Positions 42,720-54,195 of a stretch of DNA of 64,000 bases are shown in pieces. A program made the position numbers and the translations under genes. Every line of letters begins with the position of its first letter. The stretch's first letter is position 1. The notes under the pieces are model-generated. The model did not search any database and had not been told where the DNA came from. It saw only the letters and a program-made list of their open reading frames with translations. Where the stretch lies: positions 806,001-870,000 of the forward strand of contig JAWWNJ010000047.1 in NCBI GenBank assembly GCA_037176885.1. The letters are read 5' to 3'. Source of the DNA: Favolaschia claudopus. Lineage: Eukaryota; Basidiomycota; Agaricomycetes; Agaricales; Mycenaceae.

Positions 42720-44880
42720 CGTTTCAAAGTGGATGAGGTGGCTGCGCGCGTGGCGTTGAAGTCGAGGAAGAGAGCAGATCGACGACGCGCATTTGATCCC
42801 GCTGCAGAGCCTTTATGTAGGCGACGGCCATCCATCTACATCAGAACCTGGCTCGTACCATGTGATGGATATAGCATATGTTGCCATCTTCCTTCAACAA
42901 CGGACCAGATTTACGTATGGCCGATAATTGACTTTGAATCGTAAAATAGGGCGAGGGGAATTGAAGGGTTGATATCTTGCGCTCAGTTGCTTGATAAGGA
43001 GGCAGATGGTGCGTGTGCTGCCAGTGCGGGTGGCATCCGGGGGCGCAAGACGGATGTATGCATTTAATTTCAAACCAAGAACTCGTCAGGCAAATTGGGC
43101 ACACCATCCGTCGAACTCGCCGCTAGCGTCAGATCCCGCGTCGGATGTTCAGGATGTTCAGCCATGTCCCGTACAAGACCGTGTCTAGCGGTGACTTTCG
43201 TGTGGTGCGTCCGCGATTCACGAGACGCATGTCAAAGTCAATAACAATCATGCAATTAAAGTGTGTTTCTGTTTACCTGGATCTGAGATACTGTACCGGC
43301 AGCCTCGACAACTTAGGACTTCGACTTTGACTCCGACTCGAGTCTCGGAGAAGATGGTCTGAGAGTCTGAGACAAAGAATTTCTGTTGTTCGTTTTACAA
43401 GAAGTTCGTCTTGCGAGACAGGACATTCAGGGCTAAGCGAAAAAGGTCTTGACCGAATCATGATATCAGCAGCGAGATGCTTCAGAGCTTCAGCTTAGGA
43501 GGAGGGTCGAAACGTGGAAAATGATGGCTGACAAATGTTCGCTGATTGCCGCGCGGCCGTTGTTGACACGTGTGTGCGAGTCGTGCAACGTGTCAAGCTT
43601 TCTCTTTCCCACCTTCTCGTTGCCTTCTCGCTAGGTTTGCGCTGGATATCTGTGAGGTTGCAGCTGTTGACCCAACTCGCCGCCTCTATGGTTGTGTAGT
43701 GCACTTGTTATAAGCGACTTGGCAAATACCTTTATCCTCTCTCATTCCGGGAGCCGCGGGTCATCCTCTTTCTGCAGCAAAATCCTCATCGAGGAGACGG
43801 TTCAATAATTCTGGAGGCATGGGCTATACCTTCAGCTGCTTTTGACGAGCAGCCGGGTTCAACGTGCGAATATTCTAACACCTGTGCGTCGTTCTCGCGA
43901 AGACTCCATTGTACTTAGGTTGAATTCACGAGCGAACATTTGTTCCCCGTTCTTTTTGTTTATCCTTTCTTTCGAGACAACTGATCGGATGGGGCGGATT
44001 TCTCGAGGTATCTCGAACAAGCAAGCAAATTCCAACAGTTCACACCCACATAGTGAGTGACGCCACGCAGCTGACTTGAACTTCTAATTCCATATGTGTT
44101 TTTTCGAGGACAGGCTTTCCTCTCGGACTCCAGAGCTTGAACAGTTCAGACCGATCCCTGTGGCACCCGAAATTTACCACCTCATGATACCTCAAGCAAA
44201 TCTGGGCGTCGGAGCCTTGTCATCCTCTGTGGAGCAAACCCGTGTGCACGTGGGATATCGCTGAATACGGTATGCCATGCGTGGCCGTTGGATACTGTTG
44301 ACTGAATGAACAGTTGCCACCCCAACGAAGGTTGCCGTCCCGAAGCTAGGTGCATGTTCTCCGAGGCACAGATTCATCATTGCCCGCAAGGCCAGCCTTA
44401 TTCTGAGTCTTTGGTCACGGTGTTCGCCACTGTTCGTTTAGCAGGAATTTCAGAAACGACAATTCACTCCATTTCACTGCAGAACTTCCATCAAGATTGT
44501 GCGGTTGAAACCTGGGTCAACTCCGGACCACCCAACGCGGACTTAAAATCGAAAACCGAGCCTCGGACGCGTCGCCAAGCAGAAGAGGAGAGGATGCCGA
44601 TGACCCAATTCAAAATCCAACGTGGCACGATTGGATTGGGATGGCCTCAGACGTGTTCCCTCCGCTAGGTGCCCTGCTTCACATTTATTCAAAGCTCTCA
44701 TGAATGACTTGATAGCTTGTGCGGGCAACCCACCAAGTACATGGGTCGAGATTCAACGTAGAGTACGTAAGTTCATCGTTACCCGAATCCGGAAATTCTT
44801 CCGAACGAACATCTGATTTTCGCAAATCCGTTGGAGCGCCTCCATAAGGTTCATCGAAGCAACATCGAAGGCGAAGATGG
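42720..44880. other. Shared upstream region of two divergent thaumatin-like genes, no gene seen
   Basis: About 2.2 kb. Open frames are short. It includes homopurine and microrepeat words but nothing recognised; both TLP promoters should be at its ends. Confidence 0.5.
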
Positions 44881-44887
44881 TATAAAA
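44881..44887 (+). promoter_or_regulatory. TATA box of thaumatin-like gene copy 2
   Basis: TATAAAA in GATGGTATAAAATCC, 111 bases before the ATG at 44992. Confidence 0.5.
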
Positions 44888-44991
44888 TCCAGCCCATGAT
44901 ACATTCGAAAGACTCAGCCGTATCCCCCCTCTGTCCGTCCTCACCGTTACACAACTCACCCAGCCTATTACAACTTGAAGGCGTCGAAAAC

Positions 44992-46268
44992 ATGAAGGGA
45001 TCCGTTGCTTTTGCCTCGCTCGTCGCAGCCTCCGTCGTCTCGGCGCGTACCTTCACCGTCACGAACAGCTGCGGTTACACTGTTTGGTGAGTTTCTCACT
45101 CTATCCTCCAACATAGACTTCATAAACTAAATGAATTCTTCCTACTAGGCCTGCGGTACCTATCGATCTTCCCCTCGATTCTCACTCTCAAATTTGTTGT
45201 AGATCTTCACTGACCTGAACGTCGGAAGCGCCATCCCCGATCAACCGACTGGGTGCGCATTCTCTTCGCTACTATTCAATTCTATTTCAACGCCAGCATT
45301 GATTTTTTTTTCTCAGCTGGGAAGCCCCCGCCGGCTCAAGCGTTTCCTTCTCGGTTCCCGATAATTGGACAGCGGGCCGCATTTGGCCCCGTACCCAATG
45401 CGACTTCTCGTCGAACCCTGGACCCAACTCGTGTGTCACTGGTGGCTGCAATGGTGGACTGTACGTTTATCTCCTTTCCATTCTGCTGCGCTCAAACTTA
45501 TCACTGATAATGAACAGTGAATGCGATGCACACACCGGCACTGTATGTCGTTTACATCTTTTCTTGATATTTTCTTTGGCAATGCTGACATATCTCAAGG
45601 GCGTTCCTCCCGCCACCGTAGCAGAGTTCACTCTGTCCGGCGGAGGAACAACTGACAACTATGATGGTAAGCACCCTTCCCTCATTTTCGGATATTCTTA
45701 TCCTCTTAAATATATTGATTTTCCTGTCTTTCCTTCTAGTGTCCCTTGTCGATGGGTTCAATGTCCCTATTACTGTCACCAACACGGTCGGCTGCGATAT
45801 TCCTTCCTGCCCCACCGACCTCAACCCGACCTGCCCCTCCGAGCTCTCCGTCGCCGACCCGAGCGGCAAAATTGCTGGCTGCTACAGCTCATGCAAGGCT
45901 AACCTGGATGGAAACCCTGGTGGGTATTCATTTTCTATTCCGACGCGTACAACTCACATGCGTTTAATTCGTGCAGCTAACTCTCCGAATTGCTGCTCCG
46001 GCGACTTCGACGTCCCAGCGACCTGCCCCAGCTCGGGCGTCGCGTTCTACGACGCAAGTTTAAATTCCCGTTTTAATATTTATTCCCCCCGTCCCCCGTC
46101 CCACACCACAGACCCCCGTTAACATTATATTAACTCTTCTTTGTTTTGCAGTTCTTCAAGAAAGCCTGCCCCAACTCCTACGCATACCCCTACGACGAAT
46201 CCAGCGGCACGGCTCTCTGGTACTGCGACTCGAGCAAGAATGCCGATTTCACTATCACTTTTTGCTGA
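44992..46268 (+). CDS. Thaumatin-like protein, copy 2
   Basis: Complete secreted TLP. The signal peptide MKGSVAFASLVAASVVSAR leads into TFTVTNSCGYTVW. Spliced blocks: IFTDLNVGSAIPDQPTGWEA, VSFSVPDNWTAGRIWPRTQC, SSNPGPNSCVTGGCNGGLEC, VPPATVAEFTLSGGG, then VPITVTNTVGCDIPSC, DLNPTCPSELSVADPSGK, SPNCCSGDFDVPATCPSSGV, FFKKACPNSYAYPYDESSG and the final ...DFTITFC. The REDDD-type acidic cleft cannot be fully judged by eye. About seven introns, placed as in copy 1. The copies point away from each other, so the pair arose by an inverted duplication. Confidence 0.9.
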
Positions 46269-46812
46269 TGAATCCTGGTCGATGATTAGTACTCATGAAG
46301 TCCAATACTAAAGAGCGTACTCGCGCTATACCCGTTGCTGATGTACATACATACCACGAATTGTAATATTGCATATGTGACGAATACCATCATACATCCA
46401 CACAAAATGAACGTCTTATTCTTTATTGTGCCGAGTTGCTTTCCAATCCAGGTCAGCTCTCTTCCCCTCCTCCTCGGTCCGGAGTTTTCTGACGAAACTC
46501 TGAGAGATTTCTCTCTTTTGATTGTTTCTTGTTTCGGATTTCGAGTTTCCCTTGTTTTCTCTTGTCGGTAAGGTCTTCTATTCGAACACAAATCAAACAG
46601 CTGAGTACCGTAAATATCCCGACAGCTTCGCACGGCCTCGACTTGGAGCGGTTTAAGATGGTGGCTTGGAGGCTCCTAAATGTCCGTGAAATGACATGCT
46701 CTGCCTGTATCAGTGCATTCACGCGTTTTTGCCTTAAGGATTGCTGTACCGGCCCGAAGCTGGTGCCGGTACAAATGCCGCGATAATCATCAGCACTTGC
46801 TCTCCGACCACG

Positions 46813-48438
46813 ATGACCACTCTATGGTGTTTGCCTGTTCGCCTGCCGAAACGACTCCCTTCGTTCAAGACAGCGCAGCCTCGCGACGACCTTCCCTTCG
46901 AACTTTGGCTCACAATCTTTCACTTTCTCGACGTCCTCGCGTTGGGGGCCGTCTGTCGAGTGAGTCGCGCATTTAACATCTGCGCGACGCCGCTCTACCT
47001 TCAGCGCCTTGGAATGGCCCGGGCGGATCTTAACTCCGGAGCATTCATCCTTCCGCCGGATACTGGGGTTTTCCCTGCGCTCCGGACAGCCTGCTCTCTT
47101 CCTCCCGCCCGCAGGCTAGCTTGCGATATTTCTGGGTCAACGAAGTTCCAAATAATGCACTATCTACGAATCTTCATTTCCAAGCAAACCCATCTCGAGG
47201 ACGTTGACCTGAGATTACCCTGGAAGGACGACTTCACTGAGGGCTGGAAGGAGGGGAAGAAGAATCTTCCACGACAAGTCGTGCAGAAGGAGGTTTGTCG
47301 CCTTCTCAACAGCATTATGCCACGGGGCAAAACTGTACTCATTGTCCCCGATCGAGTGATCCTCAACAGCTCTACGCGAAAGCAGGCTCCTTCGTGGCGC
47401 TTGATTCGTCGGATCACTGCACCACCTCGTGGAATTCGAGCCAAGGTTCGCAGCGCAACCGCTGTCACCAAGCGGCAGCCTACGACGATGGATCTCATTC
47501 TGCGCACCAGCAGTTGCGACCCAGATGGAATCACCACGCGCTCCGATTCGTATGCCCTCGACGCACTGTTCACGTTGAACGTCAGATACGCTCCAGCGCA
47601 CAGCCCCGGGGATTGGTCAATAGCAGTGTTCGATAGCAGAAACATAAAGTGTCTTGACTTGACATCCACACTGCCTGTCCTGGACTGGCACAAAGTTTTG
47701 CCACATTTGCATCTCCCTGATCTAGAAGAGCTGTCGATGGGGAAGGCGCCAGCGTACAGTGCTTCGGAACTACATGACATCGGAGCAGACACATTGGACG
47801 CATTTTTAATTCGACACCGAGGCATCGAGCGCTTGGAATATTATCCCCAGCCCTCTCATCGATCCGATCCCCTTCATTCGGAATTCTGTTTTGCTTTCCT
47901 TGACCGTTTAACGCACCTCACGATCACGCCCGCACATTTCATCCGATTACACGTTGCTCCATACACACTCCCCGCACTCACAAATCTTATCCTGTTTTCG
48001 CCGACATCAATCGCTACGATTGATGCGGCGGATGAATTTCTTCTCGTTCTTAACCTACTCGCGTTGACGAACAAGGATGGCAACGGCCAGGACGATGGTA
48101 TATGTCTCCGCTTCCCCGGCTCCTGGCTCTCTCCCCCACCACCCGATCTCTCGATCGAGTGCATCTCATCCGTCATCATCGCGGGGGATTTTATTCTGGA
48201 TGTTGACGATTTCGTTGGATTTCTCGCACCGTTCGAGCCAGGATTGAAGATGCTGGAGGTGCAGCCCGCGGCGAAGCGGACGTTTCAGCATATTGAATTC
48301 GTGGATAAGTTGCGCGGGAGGGTGCGGTGGTTGGATGGAATCACTTGTTTGAGGACTGAGTATGTGAGAGGCGATGTTAAAGGATTCGCTGAGGGAAAGG
48401 CGCCGGAGAAGGCTGATGTCAAATACGATGACGAATAA
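46813..48438 (+). CDS. F-box protein
   Basis: Single-exon gene of 541 codons; unlike its neighbours it has no intron. An F-box lies near the N-terminus (DDLPFELWLTIFHFLDVLAL, then GAVCRVSRAFN), the part that binds Skp1 in SCF ubiquitin ligases. The rest shows loose Leu-rich, strand-helix pattern (HLEDVDLRLPW, IKCLDLTSTLPVLDWHKVL, LHLPDLEELSMG) as in LRR-like substrate-binding regions of fungal F-box proteins. ATG 46813 is chosen because the frame upstream has no ATG. The substrate is unknown; such genes are numerous in Agaricomycetes. Confidence 0.82.
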   Translation: MTTLWCLPVRLPKRLPSFKTAQPRDDLPFELWLTIFHFLDVLALGAVCRVSRAFNICATPLYLQRLGMARADLNSGAFILPPDTGVFPALRTACSLPPARRLACDISGSTKFQIMHYLRIFISKQTHLEDVDLRLPWKDDFTEGWKEGKKNLPRQVVQKEVCRLLNSIMPRGKTVLIVPDRVILNSSTRKQAPSWRLIRRITAPPRGIRAKVRSATAVTKRQPTTMDLILRTSSCDPDGITTRSDSYALDALFTLNVRYAPAHSPGDWSIAVFDSRNIKCLDLTSTLPVLDWHKVLPHLHLPDLEELSMGKAPAYSASELHDIGADTLDAFLIRHRGIERLEYYPQPSHRSDPLHSEFCFAFLDRLTHLTITPAHFIRLHVAPYTLPALTNLILFSPTSIATIDAADEFLLVLNLLALTNKDGNGQDDGICLRFPGSWLSPPPPDLSIECISSVIIAGDFILDVDDFVGFLAPFEPGLKMLEVQPAAKRTFQHIEFVDKLRGRVRWLDGITCLRTEYVRGDVKGFAEGKAPEKADVKYDDE

Positions 48439-49271
48439 TTTGGAGGTGAACTGACATCCGGACCGGATGAATTTGAATGAATTGCTTGATTTATGTTCGT
48501 ACGTTGCGGAAGTTCTTGATGTGTTTCTGCAGCTAATTACTGCTTCAGTTTATCGGGTCTCTTTCGCCGCGCTCGAGGCAATGAGGGAGCGGCGGAAGAG
48601 AAACGAGAAGATGGAGATCCACGTGGGGTTCCCAACAGTTAACTGTTGGACGATAGGATTGAATTGTATTGATTATCTCTTCAGTTTGCCGCTCTCAATT
48701 CATGATTGTCAAGGATCTGTTTGCAGGTTAATTCAGACATTCATACCAAATGGGCCGGGAGCACGGAAGTAAGTAGAATTCGATCGTACTTTCAGATATA
48801 ATGCACTGTAGGGACGAGGACCTTTGTATTCCATTGTCTGTTTATAAGAGACCAACTTTGATCTATTCTTCGCGGTTTCCAAGTTATTGCGAGGCGCGAG
48901 TCTACACTCCTTATCCAAACCTGACGCTCAGGGCAGGATCTTGGACCTGTCGCGGTCCGCCGCCGGGGAAGATTTAAAGAAGGAGAAAAACACGGAGTCA
49001 GGTGACCGCGTTTCACGGTAAGCACCACGTTGCCATGGTCACACTGATGCCTCAACTGTATATCTCCCTCAACTGGCAATTCTTAGAACGTTCAAGTCGA
49101 ATTGCGAGGGCATTCACATTAGCACAGACATTACCACACCCCGCGAATTAGCCCTATATTTTTTTTGTTTATTCCATCAGCAAAAATTTGGTTCAATTTT
49201 TTAGTTGCCGAAATGCCGCCGAGTGATAGTGATCAGTAAGAGTCACCAGATCCTTCTTGCCTCTGACCACC
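48439..49271. other. Intergenic, no gene seen
   Basis: About 830 bp between the F-box stop and the MFS start. Open frames are under 105 codons and unsupported. Confidence 0.5.
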
Positions 49272-51215
49272 ATGTCGCACCAAGAAGAGAGGACGTCTGA
49301 GGCGGCTACAAGAAAGCCTACGCCCCTTCCAAGGCTGCAACTCTTCATTCTCATCCTCATCCAGTTCTCAGAGCCAGTCACTGGTCAGTCTTGGATATTT
49401 TTTCTCGCTGAAATTTAGTTCATTGGCCTATTTGTAAATTCAGCCTTGGTCATCTACCCATTCATCATTCAATTCGTCCGAGATACCGGCGTCACGGGAA
49501 ACGATGAAACAAAAACGGGCTACTATGCTGGATTGATTGTACGCATGCCGTATTTCGCGTTGTGAGCAGCCTACTAACTGTGGCCAGGAATCCGTTTTTT
49601 TCCTCGCAGAATGCCTGACGGTGGTCTACTTCGGACGTGCCTCCGATAAATTTGGACGTCGTCCTGTACTTCTCTTTGGTCCCATCGGTCTCGCAATCGC
49701 GATGTTTGGGTTTGGGCTGTCCAAACGATTCTGGAGTCTCGTCGTATGGCGCTGTTTTCAAGGAGCTTTTAATGGGAACATCGGTGAATGACTGCCCAAC
49801 CGCTCCAACTGATCTTGAATGCTGAATGTGACTCACTTTAGGCGTTTCGAAAAGTGTGATGGCAGAAGTGAGTTTGGTTTTTTACCGTTGCTGATGGGTT
49901 CTGTTGACACGACCGAAAGATATCAGACTCGACAAACGTAGCTGAAATTTATTCCTTGCTTCCCTTCATGTGGGCTATTGGAACATCAGTTGGGTTCGTT
50001 GCTTTCCCGAATGCTCGCGTTATCGAATCTGATCTGATTTTTTGTATGAAGGCCGTTTATCGGCGGCTCACTGGCGAATCCTGCCAAGCGGTTCCCGGAT
50101 TCCTTAGGCAAAATCGCTCTCCTAATCGAATACCCGTATTTCTTGCCGTGTGCCACGGCCGGTGCGCTGGCCCTATTCGCATTCGTCATTGGTTTCTTTG
50201 GTCTGAAGGAGGTAGGCATATCTTATCTGCCGTCAATTGTTTTGGAATGTTCACGTTATACGAATTCAGACCTTGCCATCCGCAGTTGCTCGTCAACGAA
50301 AAGCCAAAACAGCCACAGAGACGGAGCCTCTCCTTGCTGATTCCACCTTCACAGCATCACCAGTGGACGAAGAGGAAGCGCCCGTCCCCCCGCTACGTGA
50401 CCTATTCATCAAACCAGTCATCATATCGCTCACCAGCCACGCACTGCTGTGTTTCTGCGAGAGTTCTTATGAGGTATTCAATATATAACCCGTTGTGTCA
50501 GTGGTAATCATAACCATTAGGTTCTCATGCCGTTGATATACGCCACACCTATAGATACGGGCGGACTTGGTCTGAGGTACGTTGATTTTTGCATTTCAGC
50601 GATTGAATCATGCATCTATCTTGCTTCAACGACATCCCAGCCCGCTATACATAGGCCGAATCATGGCCGTCCTCGGCCTCCTGAACATCTTCACCCAGCT
50701 CTTTCTCTCCGCACGCGTCATCCGCTACCTCGGCCCCCGCACAATATTCATCACAGCGTTCGCCTGCATGGCCTACTCCTTCCTCGCCTACTCTCTCCTC
50801 AACTTCTTCGCGCGGAGAGCAGGGAGGGTCGATGGCTGGGTGGTAGCGGTGTTGGTCACGCAATGGGCTACGAGTTTCGTTATATACCCGACCTTCGGTG
50901 CGTGCTATGCCAATTCTGTCTCGGCTCATTATTCATTCGTTTTATTTTTTGCCTCTTTTCACAGCTTGTACACAGATATTCATCGTCAACTCCGCTCCTT
51001 CACCGAATACTCTCGGCGGCGTCAACGGTCTTGCTCAAATGGTCGGCTCCACGACGCGGAGTATCGCTCCTTCCTTCGCGTCGTCAATGTTTGCCACTTC
51101 CATTAAACATAACCTGCTGCAAGGAAATCTGGCGTTTTTCATGTTGAGTGCGATCGCGGCGTATGGGTTTAGGTCAGCGTTTTTGTTGCCGAAGAAGCTG
51201 CGCGGAGAGAGCTGA
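49272..51215 (+). CDS. Major facilitator superfamily transporter (DHA1/ZIFL-like)
   Basis: Plasma- or vacuolar-membrane exporter of small molecules, substrate unknown. The start is ATG 49272 (MSHQEERTSEAATRKPTPLP), then TM1 (LQLFILILIQFSEPV, then TALVIYPFIIQFV). The MFS signature loop GRASDKFGRRPVLLFGPIGL lies between TM2 and TM3, and VWRCFQGAFNGNIGVSKSVM in TM4 region. TM5-6 include YSLLPFMWAIGTSVGPFIGG and FLPCATAGALALFAFVIGFF; a central hydrophilic loop with ETEPLLAD and EEEAPVPP follows, then the second six-helix half (IGRIMAVLGLLNIFTQLFLS, GPRTIFITAFACMAYSFLAY). About eight short introns. The layout resembles ZIFL1-type DHA1 proteins common in basidiomycetes. Intact. Confidence 0.88.
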
Positions 51216-51533
51216 GTGGGCCGTCTCACGAAATCGATCCAAATCTGGAAGGCTAGCTAGAAGCCGTGGCGTAGATATCTCACCGGATGAGTCGTGCATC
51301 ATCGTCTTATCCACCGTGTATGTCGTATACTCAACTATAGACAGACATGTATCACGGTAGTTTCCTTGCTTTTCGATGCGTCGGTGGACATCAATCGGTG
51401 TCTTAGTGGCGGAAAAGGAGCAAGTGGGCGGAAGCAAAACTGTCTCACTCTCGAGACTGGAGTTCAATGCGGCGATCAAATCGCTCTTCTTCATCTTTCC
51501 TTTCACCACTTCGACCATCTATCTATCACCATA

Positions 51534-52458
51534 ATGTCTGTTTTTGCTCTCACTTCTCCCTCTCGCGGCGCGGCTGGCCCGCCCGCATCTGTTCTCCACG
51601 ATATCTTGGACTATTGCTCTTCTGATACTCTTGATCCTGCTTTCGACTCTCCTGCTCCCGACGTCGTTGTTGCCACGCCCACCTCCTCTTTTGTCCGTCC
51701 GAAACTTTCTACCAAGGCGGTCAGGGATCTCCCTGCTCTCCTCGCCCAGGCGAAAGCTAAATCATACGCCACTACTACCACTACTACATCTAATTTGGAT
51801 TCGCTCTCTTCTTGTTTGGCATCAAAGGAGGTAAATACCATGTCCCACTCCCCTCCCTCAGTTTCAAAACCATAACTTACCCCTCGCTCCTATCCAGACA
51901 TCATCCGAAACTCCCATCGGCCTCGGTATTTTCGTCCGCTCGTTGAGTCCTAGCTCGCCGACGTCGCCTCAGCTCAAACTCCTCTCCCCGCTCGAATACC
52001 GCCAGCCCTCCCCTGCGCTCGGCAGCCGCCGCAATATCCCACCGAACCCACTGTGTCGCAGAATCCAGCGTAGTGCGGCGCCGCTCATGGTTCGCAGCGG
52101 CGCCGTTCCTCCACAGTCCAATGCGAACACCATATCACCAGCCGTAGCGAACCGTGCGTCGAAGTACACTGGTCTCGGACACGGGCTCCCCACTTCGTTC
52201 AGGGAGAGCATAATTAGCCCCCGGATAACTTCACCTGCATCTTACCGACATGTCTCTTCTCCTCGCATCGCGTCCGTTGTCCTCTCAGCGCCTCCTGATC
52301 ATCTGCACACCCAGTTACATCCCGAAAACACACAACAAATAGTTGCACGCGTGTGGGCGGCTGCTTTTCGTCGATTCGAAGCCCTGTTGAACCAAAAATC
52401 CAGAAATAAAGGTGGCGAGGAAGCGAAAAATACGAAAACCCAGAAGGAAACACGCTGA
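51534..52458 (+). CDS. Ser/Pro-rich protein of unknown function
   Basis: Two exons: 51534-51830 and 51898-52458, with a 67-bp intron (GTAAAT...TCCAG). The start is ATG 51534 (MSVFALTSPSRGAAG). No domain is recognised. The sequence is Ser/Pro/Thr-rich with many SP and TP pairs (SLSPSSPTSPQLKLLSPLEY), a possible target for proline-directed kinases, plus one amphipathic C-terminal helix (QQIVARVWAAAFRRFEALLN) and a basic tail. No signal peptide or membrane segment, so probably cytosolic or nuclear. Confidence 0.6.
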
Positions 52459-52950
52459 ACCGGGTCAAGGTCGGGGTCTGTTGTCATTAGTCGAGAACAA
52501 ACAGAAAAAAGGGTAGAATGATTCAATCGAGACTGAACTAAATATGTCGTCCTGATATAATATGTCTACGTCCATCCATATTTGAATTTCCCGTATGCCA
52601 GCCCCAGGATGTTTGGAAATTAACAGGGACGTGAGCTGAAGTTCCGAATTTTGGGGTCATTGCGATAATCACGCTTAATCACGCCACCGCGTTCCTCTGA
52701 ACACGATCACGTGACAAAACATCCGCTTGCTCCGTGACGCGACCGGAGGAACGTCGAAGTAAGACTAGACTGGGCGTCCTTTACTTGAAATTTCGGGCAT
52801 GATGGCTGATATCGTCGAGATGATATTATCATATCAAAGATATATATGTTGCAACGGGGCGGTCAGAGCAATACACTCCGGCTAACACTGACCCCTTATG
52901 ACTCATTCGATGTCAGGATGGGTGAGGGTAAAAGAAAAAAAGCAACGAAG

Positions 52951-53044
52951 CGACCCGGCGGGAATTGAACCCACATCTTCTCCAACATACAACCAGCGAC
53001 ATGGAGCAGGGAGCAGAGATATCGTACCGTTGGACCACGGGCCA
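52951..53044 (-). tRNA. tRNA-like locus, probably with an intron; anticodon not assigned
   Basis: On the - strand: acceptor TGGCCCG pairs with CGGGTCG (with G.U pairs), an A-box-like TGGTCCAACGGTA, and a T arm GTGGG-TTCAATT-CCCGC. The anticodon stem TCTCT/GGAGA encloses about 30 bases, fitting a loop interrupted by an intron. The expected U33 is not in place, so it could be a decayed copy. Confidence 0.45.
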
Positions 53045-53427
53045 CGAAAGAGAACAACAAATCGAGGTGGTAGATCACGAATGCTGAAACAACTGCTCAA
53101 GACGCAGAGTGGGTTTTACACCAAGAAATGCGGCTGGGTTATGTAAAGGATCGGAATTGATGTTAGGCTTTGCACATTACTGGCAGATTATGCCTGGAAA
53201 GAATTGAAGTGAGTCTCAGCTCTAGAAAGAAATTGAAGACTCCATGCGAATGACTCTTGCGCTATTACTAGACATGGATATTTCACGCGTACGGTCAAGC
53301 TACAGGTTAGACTGGAGTACCTGTTTGAAGGTTCCCGTTCAAATTCTCGTTCGACTGAGCATTGTACCTCGGGTTGTGCGACTCTGTTGGCAAAACAATA
53401 AAGAGTGAGTCAAGAACGAGTCTCAAT

Positions 53428-53521
53428 GCCCCGACGAGAATCGAACTCGCAGTCTCCGGCTGTTGAAGGCATCGCATGCATGCTGTAGCCTGCGCGGTGT
53501 CGTACCATTAGACGACGGGGT
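53428..53521 (-). tRNA. Second tRNA-like locus; anticodon not assigned
   Basis: On the - strand: CCCCGTC ... GTCGGGG acceptor-like pairing (one mismatch), A-box-like GTCTAATGGTAC, T arm GCGAG-TTCGATT-CTCGT. Total span about 94 bases, again implying an intron in the anticodon loop. The anticodon stem pairs poorly, so tRNA gene versus pseudogene is open. Confidence 0.4.
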
Positions 53522-54195
53522 GCAGATACTCCGTGACATGGGACGGTCTCTCCACGTCCCGTCAAAAACTCATCGGATCGAGTCATCCATCCAGATCTTG
53601 ACAGAGATACTCTGTCTGTGAAGTAGGTAGACATGAAAGCCGGTGAGAAGATAATCGGCCCATTATCGGAAACATCTCGTTCTATATATTGGGTATAACT
53701 TCCCGGATGTTTAACTCATCCAAGTTTTGGTATAGCAATCACGCTGAAAGCGAATCTACAGAATACCCTGAACCGTAGCTTGAAGTCAGCTGTGCAGGCG
53801 GAATTTGATCGACAAAAGAAAGAAAGAGGAAGAAAAATCGATTTACGCGGTATTTATTTATTCTTGCTGTTTTTCTTTTGGGAAAACCTTGAATTGAGTG
53901 CTGCAGAAATACTAAACATAATACAGGTCGAAAAGATCTTGCGTGCAATTTTGTGTTGCAAGTCTGTCCGGCGATCAACCAAATCTGATCGGCAAATGAC
54001 TCTTGCTCTCAACCTCCATGACCACCGACGTCTTTGCTGGCATTAGGAGTCTCCTTCGACGTATTTCAACCTCAGGACCCCTTCTCTCTTCCCTGGACTC
54101 TGTCTATCGGATTGTCGCTGGATTGAGTTCATTTGCGGAGCCGTCACTTGAGCAGCTGAGCTGGCAAGATAAATTTCGTCGAATCTCAACGATAC
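53522..54195. other. Intergenic, no gene recognised
   Basis: About 670 bp. A frame from 54019 (MTTDVFAGIRSLLRRI) exists but cannot be joined to the following gene in frame. Confidence 0.4.

Noticed and set aside
50645..50929. - strand frame over the MFS gene
   Set aside because: Shadow of a strongly supported membrane-protein exon.
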